Assembly: GCF_000423665.1 (NCBI RefSeq) | Contig: NZ_KE384071.1 | Span: 62,001 to 126,000, forward strand | Direction of reading: 5' to 3' | Source of the DNA: Solirubrobacter soli DSM 22325 | GTDB lineage: Bacteria > Actinomycetota > Thermoleophilia > Solirubrobacterales > Solirubrobacteraceae | Length of the DNA: 64,000 nt | In this document: one piece after another, positions 26,530 through 36,160 of the stretch | Position numbering within the stretch: the stretch's first letter is position 1 | Layout: each line of letters starts with the position of its first letter | The notes under the pieces: generated by a model | Databases searched by the model: none | What the model saw: the letters and a program-made list of their open reading frames with translations, nothing else | Told to the model about the DNA's origin: nothing | Program-made: the position numbers and the translations under genes

Positions 26530-29283
26530 TCAGCCGCGGGCTTTCGCGCCGCCGCGGAAGCGGCGCACCTTCGCGCCGCCGCGCGGCCGCTTCCCCGGGC
26601 GCGCTTTGGTCACCTTGGCGTCGATCGGCGTGCTCATGTCGGCCTGGATCTGGGCCGGCGTGAGCGCGCTGTCGTAGACGCGGACCTCGTCCAGGCGGCC
26701 CTTGAACCACTCCTTCCAGACCGCGTTGCCGCCGAAGCGCAGCGGGTAGGAGCCGCCCGCGATCGTCCCGCTGAACGGGGCGCTGCCGGACAGCCTGCCG
26801 TTGACGTAGCGGCGGATCGTCCTGCCGTCGTAGGTCATCGCCAGGTGCGTCCAGGTCCGCAGCTTCGGCGCCGTGCCGCGGGCGAACTTCGAGCCGATGC
26901 CGGCCTCGTCGCCATAGAGCGACCAGGCGGCGTCGCGCCTGGTCTCGCGCAGCGCGAGCGAGCCGCCCTTGCGGGTCGGGTACACCCACGCCTCGACCGT
27001 CATCGCCTTGGCGAGCTTCGGCGCCTTCACGGTCACCCAGTCGTCGACGCCGTCGAAGTCGAGCGCATTGCCGAACTTCCCGCCGCGCACGCGTAGCGGC
27101 CCTGAGAGCTTCCCGTTCGTCACCTTCGTGCCCGACGGCTCGTCGAAGCCCCAGGCCGCGACCGCCTTCGGGCGAGGTGGCGCCGCGCAGACGCACGGCG
27201 GCGGGCCGGCAGAGGCGAAGTTCGCCGTGTAGGTGATGCTGCCGCCGTCGGGCACGGTGGTCGTGTGCACGCGGGCGCCGCCGTCGCTCCATGACGTCCA
27301 TGGGAGGCCCGCCTGCGGCGAGGGCGCGTTGAGCGAGACCACCGACCGCGCGAGCACCGTGCGCGTGAAGGGCGCCGGCAGCGACTCGCTCCCGAACGGC
27401 AGCTGCATGCCGGGCGGCGAGCTCGCGAGCGTGACGTCGGTCGTGCGCGGGTCGAGCCGGACCGTCTGCGTGGTGTGCAGCCCGTCGGCGTCGGTCGCGG
27501 TCGCCGAGAGCTCGAGGTGCGACGGGTACTCGTGGTCGGGGGCGACGAACGAGCCGGACGTCCCGGTGAAGTTCTGGAGCGCGTGCGTGTGGCACTGGCT
27601 CGCGTCCAGCCGCGAGCAGTGGCGCAGGTTCAGCGCCCACGTGAGCGTGCTGCCAGGGCTCCCGTGGCCGGCGAAGGCGATCGTGTCCCCGACGGCCCAG
27701 GTCGTCGCCGACGTCGGCGTGTCGATGGCGGCCGTCGGCGGGACGCCGACCGTGATCGTCCTGCTCGCGGTCCCGCTCAGGCCGGCGCGGTTGGTCACCC
27801 GCAGGCGCACGTCGACGTACCCGCGCCTCGTGTAGGTGAAGACCGGCGTGTCCGAGGTCGAGTCGTCGTAGGCGCCGTCGCCGTCGAGGTCCCAGGCGTA
27901 GTCGAGCGCGCCGTTCTCCGGATCGTGCGATCCGCGCCCGTCGAAGTGGACCTCCAGCGGCGGCTCCTTCGCGTCCGCCGAGGCCGTGATGCTCGCCGTC
28001 GGCGCGCGGTAGGAGATGCGGCGGATCTCGCCGTCGTTGAGGTCGGCGTAGTAGAGCGCGTCGTCCGGCCCTTCGGTGAGGAACACCGGCCCGGGGGCGT
28101 CGCCGGCGAACAGCCGCCGCTGCGCGGGGTCCGGCTGCCCGTCGTCACCGAGCGGCATGAACCAGAGGCAGTTGCGCGAGTAGTCGCCGAAGAACAGCCC
28201 GCCGCGATAGGCCGCGGGGAACGCGGTGCCGGTGTAGAAGGTCACGGCGGAGATCGACGAGTCGCCGGGCGCGCAGCCGTCGCCGTCGACGACCTCGTCC
28301 GCGTGGTTGTAGGTGAAGACCGGCGGCGTCGCGGAGCCTTCGGCGTAGAGCGTCTCGCACGTCGTGAAGTCGTAGTCGTCGTAGGCGGGCTGGCGGCCCG
28401 GACCCTCGTAGCAGGGCCAGCCGTAGTTGCGCACGATGCCGTCGACCGGCACGCGGTTGAGCTCCTCCCACGTGGTCCAGCCGACGTCGCCCAGCCAGAT
28501 GTCGCTCGTGCCGGGGCGGAAGGTAAAGCGGAAGGGGTTGCGGAAGCCGTAGGCGACGACGTTCTCGCGGCTGAACGACGGGTGGTCCGGGTCGATGCGC
28601 AGGACCGCGCCGTCGGGGGTGAACGGCTGCCCCGCGGGGCGGCGATAGGCCTGGGCGCGCAACGCGCCGCCCTGGCTGTCGGGCGGGCCGATGTCGCCGG
28701 CGGTGTCGGGCGGGTCGCCGCAGACGTTGCCGATCTGGCCGAAGTCCGGGAAGTCGAAGTGCGCGCCCTCGCCGGCGCTGAGGTAGAGCATGCCGTCGGG
28801 CCCGAACGCCAGCGTGCCGATCGAGTGGCTCGGGAACTGCTGGCAGAAGTCAGTGGCCAGCACGTGCTCGCCGCCGGACGCGTCGAGCCACGAGAGGCGC
28901 CCGTCGATCCTGCAGCCGGGCGCGAGGGTGCCGCCGTTCGGGCAACTGTCGCCCCACCCGGTGTCGTGCGAGTACAGGACGAAGACGCGGCCGTCGGGCG
29001 CGATCGCCATCCCCAGCAGACCGCGGTCCCAGTAGTCCTGCACCTGCGCGCGCAGGTCGGCGAAGCGCGTCGGGGTCGGGTCGTCGACGGAGTCGTACGT
29101 GTAGATCAGCCCGGCCTTGGTGGCGACGAACACGCGGCCGTCAGGCGCGAAGCGCACCACGGTCGGGTTGCCGAGCCCTCGCCACACGGTGGACTCGCTG
29201 AACCCGGGCGGCAGCGTCGTCGCACGCGCGGGTGCGGCGAGAACTCCGACGAGCAGGACAGCGACCAGCAGAACCCTCCGCAC
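26530..29283 (-). CDS. Secreted PQQ-dependent sugar dehydrogenase-like protein with PKD and LamG domains
   Basis: The protein has 917 residues with a signal peptide (VLLVAVLLVGVLAAPARA-like run). The beta-propeller of the soluble glucose/sorbosone dehydrogenase type spans about 25-420, with the active-site His in FPSHSIGTLAFGPDG, RNPFRFTFRPG and GDVGWTTWEELN. A PKD domain lies near 425-515 (DGRGSHDPENG, YAWDLDGDG), a beta domain follows, and a LamG/concanavalin-like domain lies near 704-890 (AWGFDEPSG, ALDFDGVDDWVTV). The end is Lys/Arg/Gly-rich. It probably oxidises or binds sugars outside the cell. It follows a longer paralogue by 45 bases on the same strand. Whether PQQ is bound cannot be shown from sequence alone. 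Confidence 0.9.
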   Translation of the reverse strand: MRRVLLVAVLLVGVLAAPARATTLPPGFSESTVWRGLGNPTVVRFAPDGRVFVATKAGLIYTYDSVDDPTPTRFADLRAQVQDYWDRGLLGMAIAPDGRVFVLYSHDTGWGDSCPNGGTLAPGCRIDGRLSWLDASGGEHVLATDFCQQFPSHSIGTLAFGPDGMLYLSAGEGAHFDFPDFGQIGNVCGDPPDTAGDIGPPDSQGGALRAQAYRRPAGQPFTPDGAVLRIDPDHPSFSRENVVAYGFRNPFRFTFRPGTSDIWLGDVGWTTWEELNRVPVDGIVRNYGWPCYEGPGRQPAYDDYDFTTCETLYAEGSATPPVFTYNHADEVVDGDGCAPGDSSISAVTFYTGTAFPAAYRGGLFFGDYSRNCLWFMPLGDDGQPDPAQRRLFAGDAPGPVFLTEGPDDALYYADLNDGEIRRISYRAPTASITASADAKEPPLEVHFDGRGSHDPENGALDYAWDLDGDGAYDDSTSDTPVFTYTRRGYVDVRLRVTNRAGLSGTASRTITVGVPPTAAIDTPTSATTWAVGDTIAFAGHGSPGSTLTWALNLRHCSRLDASQCHTHALQNFTGTSGSFVAPDHEYPSHLELSATATDADGLHTTQTVRLDPRTTDVTLASSPPGMQLPFGSESLPAPFTRTVLARSVVSLNAPSPQAGLPWTSWSDGGARVHTTTVPDGGSITYTANFASAGPPPCVCAAPPRPKAVAAWGFDEPSGTKVTNGKLSGPLRVRGGKFGNALDFDGVDDWVTVKAPKLAKAMTVEAWVYPTRKGGSLALRETRRDAAWSLYGDEAGIGSKFARGTAPKLRTWTHLAMTYDGRTIRRYVNGRLSGSAPFSGTIAGGSYPLRFGGNAVWKEWFKGRLDEVRVYDSALTPAQIQADMSTPIDAKVTKARPGKRPRGGAKVRRFRGGAKARG

Positions 29284-29328
29284 GGGGCGGACTGTACGGC
29301 CCGCCCCGTGAGAGAACCTAAACGAACG

Positions 29329-32300
29329 TCACGGGTGCAGCCATTTGCCGTGGTGGGTGAAGCGGCCGCGATAGTGCTTGATCCTCGCCCCGGTGCGCCT
29401 CGGCGGCTTCTTCACGCTGGCCGTCGCGACCTTCCGCGCGAGTGTCGCGGTGCTGACCGCCTTGGCCATGTCGGCCTGGATCTGGACCGCGCTCAGCGGG
29501 CGGTCGTAGACGCGGATCTCGTCCAGCCGGCCGCGGAACCACTCCGGCCAGATCGCGTTGCCGCCGAAGCGCAGGGGCTGCGTGCTGGCGCGCAACGTCC
29601 CGATCTGGGCGCGGGTCCCGGTCTGGACGCCGTTGACGTACATGCGGATCGTCGCCCCGTCGTAGGTGACGGCGAAGTGCGTCCACGTGTTCAGCGCCGG
29701 CGCGGCGGTCCCGCGCGCCCACAGGTCGCCGCTCGTCGCCATGTGCCCGCTCGGGAGCCCGCCGTCGCCGAACGGGTACAGCGCCCACGCCAGGTCGCTC
29801 GCGGTCTCCTTGAGCGCCAGCGTGCGCCACCCGCTTCCCCCCGTCGGGTACGCCCAGCCCTCGAGCGTCATCCCGGTCGTCACCCGCAGCGACGCGCTGT
29901 CGGCGACGGTCACCCAGTCGTTGACGCCGTCGAAGTCCAGCGCCGAGCCGAACCGGCCCGCGCTCGTCCGCGCCGGGCCGTTGAGCGTGCCGGTGTTGCC
30001 GTTGCCGGACGCGTCGGCGGTCGTGGCACCGGCGGTCTCGTCGAAGCCCCAGGCGCCGACGAGGCCGGAGGAGGGCGCCACGACCGAGAACGTCACCGGC
30101 ACGGTCTTCGTCTGGCTCGCGCCGACGAGGGTGACCGTCGCGTTGTAGGTGCCCGGGCTGAGGCCCGCCGGATCGGCCGTCAGCGTGACGGTCGCGGGCG
30201 CGGTCCCCGAGGCCGGCGACGCGGACAGCCACGCGGCGTCGTCGGACACCGTGAACGCCAGGGCTCCGTCGCCCGCGTTGCTCACGGTCAATGGCTGCGA
30301 GACCGCGCCCTGTGACGAGGCCAGGGTGACCGCGGCCGGCGCGACGGCGAGCACGGGCGGGAGCGGGGTCGCCGAGCCGTAGGCGGCGCCGGAGACCGGA
30401 CCGTCGCTGTAGCGCCCGCCGATCGCCCACGTCGCGGGCAGCGCGGTCAGCGTCGTGCCCGCGCTCGTGCGCTCGAGCCCGCCGCTGCCGCCCGCGCGGT
30501 CGCGCCAGGCCAGTTGGCCGGTCGAGTCGGCGGGGTTGAGCAGGGCGAACCAGTACGCGGTCCCGTTGACGAGGTTCACCGGCGCGTTGAGGGCGGCGCT
30601 GTTCCACGCGCCCGCGGTGGGTGCGGCGATCGTGCCGGTGCCGAGGAGCGCTCCCGCCTCCCCGCCCGCGTCGGCGTAGAGGCCGAGCACGACCTTGGAC
30701 GCTCGGCTGGAGGCGTCGAGGTAGAGCCGCAGCGAGCGCGCGGGGCCGGTCCGGGACGCCGTGATCCGGTAGACCTCGCCGTGGCCGGCCGCGGCGGAGG
30801 ACGTGTTCGTCCCGATGGCCTCGGTGCCCGCGAGCGGCACGTCGGCGGTGGTGTCGGTGAACGTCGCCGTGTAGGTCGCGGTGCCGGAGGCGGGCGCGGT
30901 GATCGTGTGCGTGCTGCCGCCGCCGTCGCTCCACGAGGCGAAGCTGAACGCGCCCTGCGGGGTCGGCGCGGCGACCGTGGTGGCCGAGCGCGCGATCACG
31001 GTGCGGGTGAACGGCGCCGCGAGCGTGTCGCTTGCGAGCGAGAGCTGCAGGCCGGCCGGGACGGTCGTCAGCGTCAGGTCCGCGGTGCGCGGGTTCAGCT
31101 GAACCGTCTGCGTCGCGGTCAGCCCGGCCGCGTCGGTCGCGATCAACGACAACTCGAGGTGCGAGGGGTACTCGTGGTCGGGCGCGACGAAGCTGCCGGA
31201 GGCCACGCCCACGAAGTCCTGGATGTGGTGGGTGTGGCAGTTGGTGGCGTCGGTGCGCGAGCAGTGGCGCATGTCCAGTGCCCAGCGCAGGGACGCGGCG
31301 GGCAGCGTCGCTCCGGCGCTGTTGCGGGCCGAGCCGGAGAAGCTGATCGTGTCCCCGACCGCCCACGTGGTGGCGTTGGTCGGGGTGGCGATCGTGACCG
31401 TGGGCGGGGCGCCGACGGTGATCGTCGTCGAGGTCGTGCCGGTCGAGCCCACCGTGTCGGTCACGCGCAGGCGCACCGTCACGGTGCCCGCGGAGGGGTA
31501 CGTGAACGAGGGCTTGGCGGCGGTCGAGTCGTCGTAATCGCCGTCGCCGTCGAGGTCCCAGGCGTAGGTGAGCGCCTGACCGTCGGGGTCGCTGGACGTC
31601 GTCCCGTCGAAGGCGACCGTCAGCGGAGCGAGGCCGGAGGTCGGTGTCGCCACGATCCGCGCGGTGGGCGCGCTGTTGTTCGCCGCGATCCGGCGGACGG
31701 TCCCGCCCGCGAGGTCGGCGTAGTAGAGCGCGCCGTCCGGGCCCTGGGTGAGGAAGACGGGGCCCGCCGCGCCGGCGAGGAACGTCTGGCGCGTCGCCAT
31801 GTCCGGCAGGCCGTTGGCGCCGGGGTAGGCGACCCAGATGCAGTTGCGCGAGTAGTCCGCGAAGAAGAGCGCGTTCTTGTAGGCCGCGGGGAAGGCGTCG
31901 GCGGTGTAGAAGGCCAGGCCGGAGATCGAGGACGAGCCGGTCGTGCACGTCTCGTTGGCGACGATCTTCTCGTTGTGGTTGTAGGCGAAGTACGGCGCCT
32001 GCACCGCGCCCGTTCCCTGCGCGTAGAGCGTCTCGCAGTTGTCGAGGTTCAGCGCGTCGTAGGAGCCCATCCGCGGCGTGCCCTCGTAGCACGGCCAGCC
32101 GTAGTTGCGGACCTGGCTCGCGTCCGGGACGCGGTCGATCTCCTCCCACGTGTTCCAGCCGACGTCGCCGGCCCAGATCTCCCCCGTGCCGGGGCGGAAC
32201 GTGAAGCGGAACGGGTTGCGGAAGCCGTGGGCGACGATCCGGCGGCGGTTCGGATCGGCGTTGCCGATCGCCGGGTTGCCCGCGGCGGCGGCGCCCGTGT

Positions 32301-33099
32301 CGGGGTTCACCCGCAGGATCGCGCCGTCGAGCGAGGCGGTCTGGGACGTCGGGCGCCGGAAGGACTGCGCGCGCAGCGCTCCGCCCTGCGCCGTGGGTGG
32401 GGTGAGCGTGGCGCTCGGCGGGTCGCCGCACGGGTTGACCGGGCTGCCGTCCTGGCCGTAGTCGGCCCAGTTGAAGGAGGCGCCGTCGCCCGCGCTGACG
32501 TAGAGCATGCCGTCGGGGCCGAAGTCCAGCGTGCCGATCGAGTGGCTCGGATACTGCTGGCACCAGTCCTCGATCAGGACCGTCTCGGCGCCGGTGGTGG
32601 AGATGCGGCTCAGGCGCCCCGTGACGACGCAGCCGTCGGCGGTCGGGCCGGGCGGGGTCGGGCAGCCGTCACCCCAGCGGGGCTGCTGGGTCGAGTCCGG
32701 CGCCTTGTCATAGGCGTAGAGGACGTAGACGTACGGGCGGCCGGTGGTGAAGCCGGGGTCGAGCGCCATGCCGAGCAGGCCGCGATCCCAGTAGTCGTGG
32801 ACCTTGCTCCGCAGGTCGACGAACTGCGTGGGCGTGGTGTCGTTGAGGTTGTCGAAGACGTTGACGATCCCGCTCTTGGAGGCCACGAAGACACGGCCGT
32901 CGGCGGCGAAGCGGATCACCGTCGGGTTCCCGAGCCCGCTCCACACCGTCGTCTCGGTGAAGCCCGCGGGCAGCGTTCCCGCCAGCGCCGGTGCCGCCAG
33001 GGGCGCCCGCCCGAACACCCCCGCGACAGCTCCCGCAGGTGCGGCTAGGGCGGCGGCGAGCAGCACGCCGACGATGGTCAGACTCCGGACCAGGCGCAT
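29329..33099 (-). CDS. Large secreted PQQ-type sugar dehydrogenase-like protein, multi-domain
   Basis: The protein has 1256 residues, with a signal peptide in the first 28. The sGDH-like propeller spans about 45-470 (PSHSIGTLDFGPDG, RNPFRFTFRPGTG, GDVGWNTWEEID). PKD lies at about 473-560, then a beta repeat domain, an extra module at about 755-910 (GEVYRITASRTGPARSL, LGLYADAGGEAGALL) resembling carbohydrate-binding jelly-rolls, a BACON-like Ig domain (about 915-1010), and LamG at about 1014-1216. It is a paralogue of the next gene downstream, with about 300 residues inserted between PKD and LamG. It is probably a surface enzyme for polysaccharide or sugar oxidation. Confidence 0.9.
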   Translation of the reverse strand: MRLVRSLTIVGVLLAAALAAPAGAVAGVFGRAPLAAPALAGTLPAGFTETTVWSGLGNPTVIRFAADGRVFVASKSGIVNVFDNLNDTTPTQFVDLRSKVHDYWDRGLLGMALDPGFTTGRPYVYVLYAYDKAPDSTQQPRWGDGCPTPPGPTADGCVVTGRLSRISTTGAETVLIEDWCQQYPSHSIGTLDFGPDGMLYVSAGDGASFNWADYGQDGSPVNPCGDPPSATLTPPTAQGGALRAQSFRRPTSQTASLDGAILRVNPDTGAAAAGNPAIGNADPNRRRIVAHGFRNPFRFTFRPGTGEIWAGDVGWNTWEEIDRVPDASQVRNYGWPCYEGTPRMGSYDALNLDNCETLYAQGTGAVQAPYFAYNHNEKIVANETCTTGSSSISGLAFYTADAFPAAYKNALFFADYSRNCIWVAYPGANGLPDMATRQTFLAGAAGPVFLTQGPDGALYYADLAGGTVRRIAANNSAPTARIVATPTSGLAPLTVAFDGTTSSDPDGQALTYAWDLDGDGDYDDSTAAKPSFTYPSAGTVTVRLRVTDTVGSTGTTSTTITVGAPPTVTIATPTNATTWAVGDTISFSGSARNSAGATLPAASLRWALDMRHCSRTDATNCHTHHIQDFVGVASGSFVAPDHEYPSHLELSLIATDAAGLTATQTVQLNPRTADLTLTTVPAGLQLSLASDTLAAPFTRTVIARSATTVAAPTPQGAFSFASWSDGGGSTHTITAPASGTATYTATFTDTTADVPLAGTEAIGTNTSSAAAGHGEVYRITASRTGPARSLRLYLDASSRASKVVLGLYADAGGEAGALLGTGTIAAPTAGAWNSAALNAPVNLVNGTAYWFALLNPADSTGQLAWRDRAGGSGGLERTSAGTTLTALPATWAIGGRYSDGPVSGAAYGSATPLPPVLAVAPAAVTLASSQGAVSQPLTVSNAGDGALAFTVSDDAAWLSASPASGTAPATVTLTADPAGLSPGTYNATVTLVGASQTKTVPVTFSVVAPSSGLVGAWGFDETAGATTADASGNGNTGTLNGPARTSAGRFGSALDFDGVNDWVTVADSASLRVTTGMTLEGWAYPTGGSGWRTLALKETASDLAWALYPFGDGGLPSGHMATSGDLWARGTAAPALNTWTHFAVTYDGATIRMYVNGVQTGTRAQIGTLRASTQPLRFGGNAIWPEWFRGRLDEIRVYDRPLSAVQIQADMAKAVSTATLARKVATASVKKPPRRTGARIKHYRGRFTHHGKWLHP

Positions 33100-33184
33100 C
33101 CGCCGACCCTACGTCTCATGAGAACCGGTCCGCTACTACACCTTGGTTCAGTGCTTCGAGCCTCGTACGTCCGCCGAGTCGCGC

Positions 33185-33212
33185 TTGCAGACCGGCTCCG
33201 CGTTCGTACGGT
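33185..33212 (+). promoter_or_regulatory. Putative promoter of the repeat-stalk protein gene
   Basis: TTGCAG (33185-33190), a 16-base spacer and TACGGT (33207-33212) stand 6 bases before the GTG start, consistent with a leaderless transcript. Confidence 0.45.
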
Positions 33213-33218
33213 AAGCGC

Positions 33219-33908
33219 GTGCGCCGCCCCTCGGCTCCCATGCTCGTCGCCCTGCTCGCGCTCTTCGTCGCCCTCGGCGGCCCGGCGCAGGCCAAGCACC
33301 TGATCAACGGCAAGGACATCCGCCGCGGCACCGTCTCGACGACGCAGATCAAGGACGGCACCGTCGCGGTCCGCGACCTCGCGCCGAGCACCGTGCGCAC
33401 GCTCCTCGGCACCCCCAACAGCTCGATCACGTGGGACAAGCTCGCGGGCGGCGCGATCGGCACCTTCGCGATCGCCGACGGCTCCGTCGCCGCCGCCGAC
33501 ATCGCCGACGGCGCGGTGGGCGGGTCGAAACTCGCCGACGGAGCCGTGACCGGCGCCAAGGTCGCCGACGGCACCTTGACCGCCGCGGACATCGCCCGCT
33601 TCAGCGGCGCCTTCCGGATCCTCGCCGACGACCTCGGCACCATCCGCGCGCACACCTGCTGGAGCCGCGAGCCGCGCGGCCTCGCCCCGGAGACCGCCGG
33701 CGCCGACATCTCCCAGGACGCCCTCCTCGTCGTCCCCCGCGGGTCCTTCAACGGCCAGATCTTCAGCTTCAACTACAAGACGAACGCCTCGAACCCGAAC
33801 GACCCGGGCGCGGTCAGCCGCTTCGTGTTGACGCTCTGCAACCGCACGGACGCCGACGAGACACCCCCGTCGATCGCGTTCAGCTACATCGTCTTCGACC
33901 TGCCCTAG
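33219..33908 (+). CDS. Secreted protein with ADG-type stalk repeats
   Basis: The protein has 229 residues from the GTG at 33219, where a signal peptide begins (MLVALLALFVALGGPAQA). Residues 25-125 are imperfect repeats of the form (A/D)G(T/S/A)V-x-(A/G)xD(I/L)A, e.g. ADGSVAAADIADGAVGG. Such repeats are known from secreted actinobacterial proteins and form stalk-like beta or coiled arrays. The C-terminal 100 residues are a beta-rich globular part with two Cys (HTCWSR, LTLCNRT). No enzyme motif is seen. The stop shares a CTAG with the convergent fructosamine-kinase-like gene. Confidence 0.82.
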   Translation: MRRPSAPMLVALLALFVALGGPAQAKHLINGKDIRRGTVSTTQIKDGTVAVRDLAPSTVRTLLGTPNSSITWDKLAGGAIGTFAIADGSVAAADIADGAVGGSKLADGAVTGAKVADGTLTAADIARFSGAFRILADDLGTIRAHTCWSREPRGLAPETAGADISQDALLVVPRGSFNGQIFSFNYKTNASNPNDPGAVSRFVLTLCNRTDADETPPSIAFSYIVFDLP

Positions 33909-34744
33909 GCGTACTTCCGGGCGACACGCTCGGCTGACGCCGGGTAGCCGCCGCCGAAGAGCGCCGCGTGCACCAGCAGCGGGAAGAGCTGGTAGAGCTC
34001 GACGCGGTCCTCGTGGCCCGGGGCGAGCGGGTAGCGGTCCTCGTAGGCGTTGAGGAACGCTCGGCCGGGGGCGCCGAAGAGACGCAGCATCGCGAGGTCG
34101 ACCTCCCGGTGGCCGCCGTACGCGGCGGGATCGATCAGCCAGGGCCGCCCGTCGCGACCCCAGAGGACGTTGCCGCTCCAGAGGTCGCCGTGCAGGCGGG
34201 CGGGCGGCTCGGGCGGGCCGGCGAGGTCGGCCATCCGCGCGCAGATCGACTCGACGGCCTTGTTGCCGAAGCGGGTGAGGCCGGCGTGGGGCAGAACCGC
34301 GAGCAGCCGCCGCTCGGCGTAGAACGTCGCCCAGTCCGGCGTGGGCGCGTTGGGCAAGGTCAGCCGCCCGAGCCGCATCGTCTCGCCGCCCTGACGCGGC
34401 GTGCCGAACTCGTCCGCCCCCGCCGCGTGGACCGCCGCGAGGCCTGCCCCGAGCGCGGCGGCGTCGCCGCGTCCGCCCTCGTCGACCCAGTCGAGGACGA
34501 GGACGTCGTCGCGCACGCCGAGGACCTCGGGGACGCGCAGGGCGCCGGGCTCGGCGAGCCAGCGCAGGCCGGCGGCCTCGGCCGCGTACTCGCCCGGCGC
34601 GACGTCGTCGCGGGTCTTGACGAACGCGAAGCTCTCGTCGGTGAACTGGACGCGGTAGGCCTCGTTGATGTCGCCGCCGCCGACGCGCTCGATCCGGCCG
34701 ATCTCGCGTCCGGTCGCGGCGCGAACCGCGTCGTCAAGGCGCAC
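33905..34744 (-). CDS. Fructosamine kinase-like (FN3K/APH-fold) protein
   Basis: The protein has 279 residues, GTG start. Motifs of the fructosamine-3-kinase group: GGDINEAYRV at the N-terminus, FVKTR (ATP lysine), VLVLDWVDEG hinge, ARLHGDLWSGNVLW catalytic loop, and PWLIDPAAYGGHREVDLAML for Mg binding. Relatives phosphorylate ketoamines made by glycation of protein or free amines, which leads to deglycation. It is convergent with the stalk-repeat protein through a shared CTAG stop. The phosphatase-psuK-psuG operon lies upstream on the same strand after 63 bases. Confidence 0.9.
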   Translation of the reverse strand: MRLDDAVRAATGREIGRIERVGGGDINEAYRVQFTDESFAFVKTRDDVAPGEYAAEAAGLRWLAEPGALRVPEVLGVRDDVLVLDWVDEGGRGDAAALGAGLAAVHAAGADEFGTPRQGGETMRLGRLTLPNAPTPDWATFYAERRLLAVLPHAGLTRFGNKAVESICARMADLAGPPEPPARLHGDLWSGNVLWGRDGRPWLIDPAAYGGHREVDLAMLRLFGAPGRAFLNAYEDRYPLAPGHEDRVELYQLFPLLVHAALFGGGYPASAERVARKYA

Positions 34745-34807
34745 CGCGCGACCCCCGGGACGCCCGAGACCGCGCGGCCGGGGCCTCGGCGCGATGGGCC
34801 GGGCTCC

Positions 34808-35278
34808 TCACCGGAGCGCGTCGAGCAGGCCCTTACAGGCCGCCTCGACCTGGTCGAGGACCTTCTCGAAGCCGTCCGGCCCGCCGTAGTAGGGGTCGGG
34901 GACGTCGAGGTCGGGCGAGCCGATCGACGCCGGGTCGAACTCGCGCAGCAGCCGCGCCTTGCCGGCGACGTCGCCGTCCGGGGAGAACGTGCGCAGCTCA
35001 CGGAGGTTCTCGCGGTCCATCGCGAGCAGCAGATCGAAGTGTTCGAAGTCGCGCGGGCGGACCTGGCGGGCGGCGCCCTCGAGCGTGATCCCACGGGCCG
35101 CGGCGGCGGCCGTGGCGCGGCGATCGGGCGAGTCGCCCGCGTGCCAGGAGCCGGTGCCGGCGCTGTCGATCTCGAACTCGTGCTCGAGGCCCTCGTCACG
35201 CACGAGGCGTCGCATCACGCCCTCCGCCGTCGGCGAGCGGCAGATGTTGCCCATGCACACGAAGAGAATCCGGTTCAT
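34808..35278 (-). CDS. Low-molecular-weight protein tyrosine phosphatase
   Basis: The protein has 156 residues from the ATG at 35278. The P-loop VCMGNICRSPTAEGV at residues 7-21 carries the nucleophile Cys and Arg, and the general acid Asp is in VPDPYYGG near the C-terminus, both exact for the class. It removes phosphate from tyrosine, or in some bacteria from small phospho-metabolites. The start overlaps the psuK stop by 4 bases, so it is made with the pseudouridine enzymes. A role in removing a phosphorylated intermediate is possible but only inferred from context. Confidence 0.94.
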   Translation of the reverse strand: MNRILFVCMGNICRSPTAEGVMRRLVRDEGLEHEFEIDSAGTGSWHAGDSPDRRATAAAAARGITLEGAARQVRPRDFEHFDLLLAMDRENLRELRTFSPDGDVAGKARLLREFDPASIGSPDLDVPDPYYGGPDGFEKVLDQVEAACKGLLDALR

Positions 35279-36111
35279 CGCGGGCGTCCTCCCTCTTGCG
35301 CCACGGCCTGTGCGGCGAGCTCGACGCCCGCGGCCAGCGCGGCCTCGCGGTCGCCGGGCCAGACCGACAGGAAGCCGGCGGCGAACGCGTCGCCCGCGCC
35401 GGTCGTGTCGACCACGTCGTCGACCGCGACGGCCCGCGTGACGATCCGCTTCAGCCCATCGCTCCAGTACGCCCCGTCGCGCCCTTGCTTGACCGCGAAC
35501 TCCTTGACGCCGGGCAGGTCGCCGCCGAGTGCCGCGAGCTCGTCCTCGTTGGGCAGCAGCAGATCCACCGGGCGTGCGCGGTGCAGAAAGGCGGGGTCGT
35601 CGATCAGCAGCGCGGCGGACGCGGGGTCGACGCTGATCGACATCCCCGCGTCGCGCGCCCGGTCCATGGCCTCGAGCGCCGCCCCGCGTGACCCGGGCCG
35701 CATCAGCGAGTAGCCCGACACATGCAGGGTCGCGCCCGCCTCGAACACGTCGTCGGGCAGCTCGGAGGCCGACAGCGCCGTGTTCGCGCCCGGGTCCGGC
35801 AGCATCGTGCGCTCGCCGCCGGGGCTGACGAGGACGATGCAGGTCCCCGTCGGCAGGTCCAGATCGACGCCCACCCGCAGATCGACACCGTCCATCGCGC
35901 TGAGCGCGACGTTGCGCGCGTCGTCGTCTCCGACCCGTGCGATCAACGTGACCTCGACGCCCGCCCGCGCCAGCCACGCGGCCGTGTTCGCGCCGGCTCC
36001 GCCGGGCCGGAGAGAGATCCGCGCGGGCGTGTCCGACGCCACCGCGAGCGGCGCGTCATGAAACGCGACGACGTCGAGCATGACCTCGCCGAGCACGACG
36101 ACGCGCTTCAC
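35275..36111 (-). CDS. psuK: PfkB-family kinase, probable pseudouridine kinase
   Basis: The protein has 278 residues. PfkB family features: the N-terminal GEVMLDVV, the substrate loop RPGGAGANTAAWLARAG, and the C-terminal signature DTTGAGDAFAAGFL with the catalytic Asp. PfkB kinases phosphorylate ribose, fructose, adenosine or pseudouridine. The assignment to pseudouridine rests on the gene directly downstream of psuG (49 bases), the usual pairing for pseudouridine catabolism. Ribokinase-like specificity cannot be excluded by sequence alone. Confidence 0.85.
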   Translation of the reverse strand: MKRVVVLGEVMLDVVAFHDAPLAVASDTPARISLRPGGAGANTAAWLARAGVEVTLIARVGDDDARNVALSAMDGVDLRVGVDLDLPTGTCIVLVSPGGERTMLPDPGANTALSASELPDDVFEAGATLHVSGYSLMRPGSRGAALEAMDRARDAGMSISVDPASAALLIDDPAFLHRARPVDLLLPNEDELAALGGDLPGVKEFAVKQGRDGAYWSDGLKRIVTRAVAVDDVVDTTGAGDAFAAGFLSVWPGDREAALAAGVELAAQAVAQEGGRPR

Positions 36112-36160
36112 CGCGCGCCTCGCCGGCCGTGCCCGCTCGTCGCGTCACCGCGCCGCGCGC

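Noticed and set aside
29284..29328. Independent promoter between the two PKD/LamG sugar dehydrogenases
   Set aside because: The 45-base spacer shows no convincing -35/-10 pair, so co-transcription is the simpler reading.
30514..33048. 844-residue plus-strand open frame opposite the large sugar dehydrogenase
   Set aside because: Composition is Arg/Gly/Val/Ala only, as expected for antisense of GC-rich coding sequence. The opposite frame encodes a full multi-domain protein.
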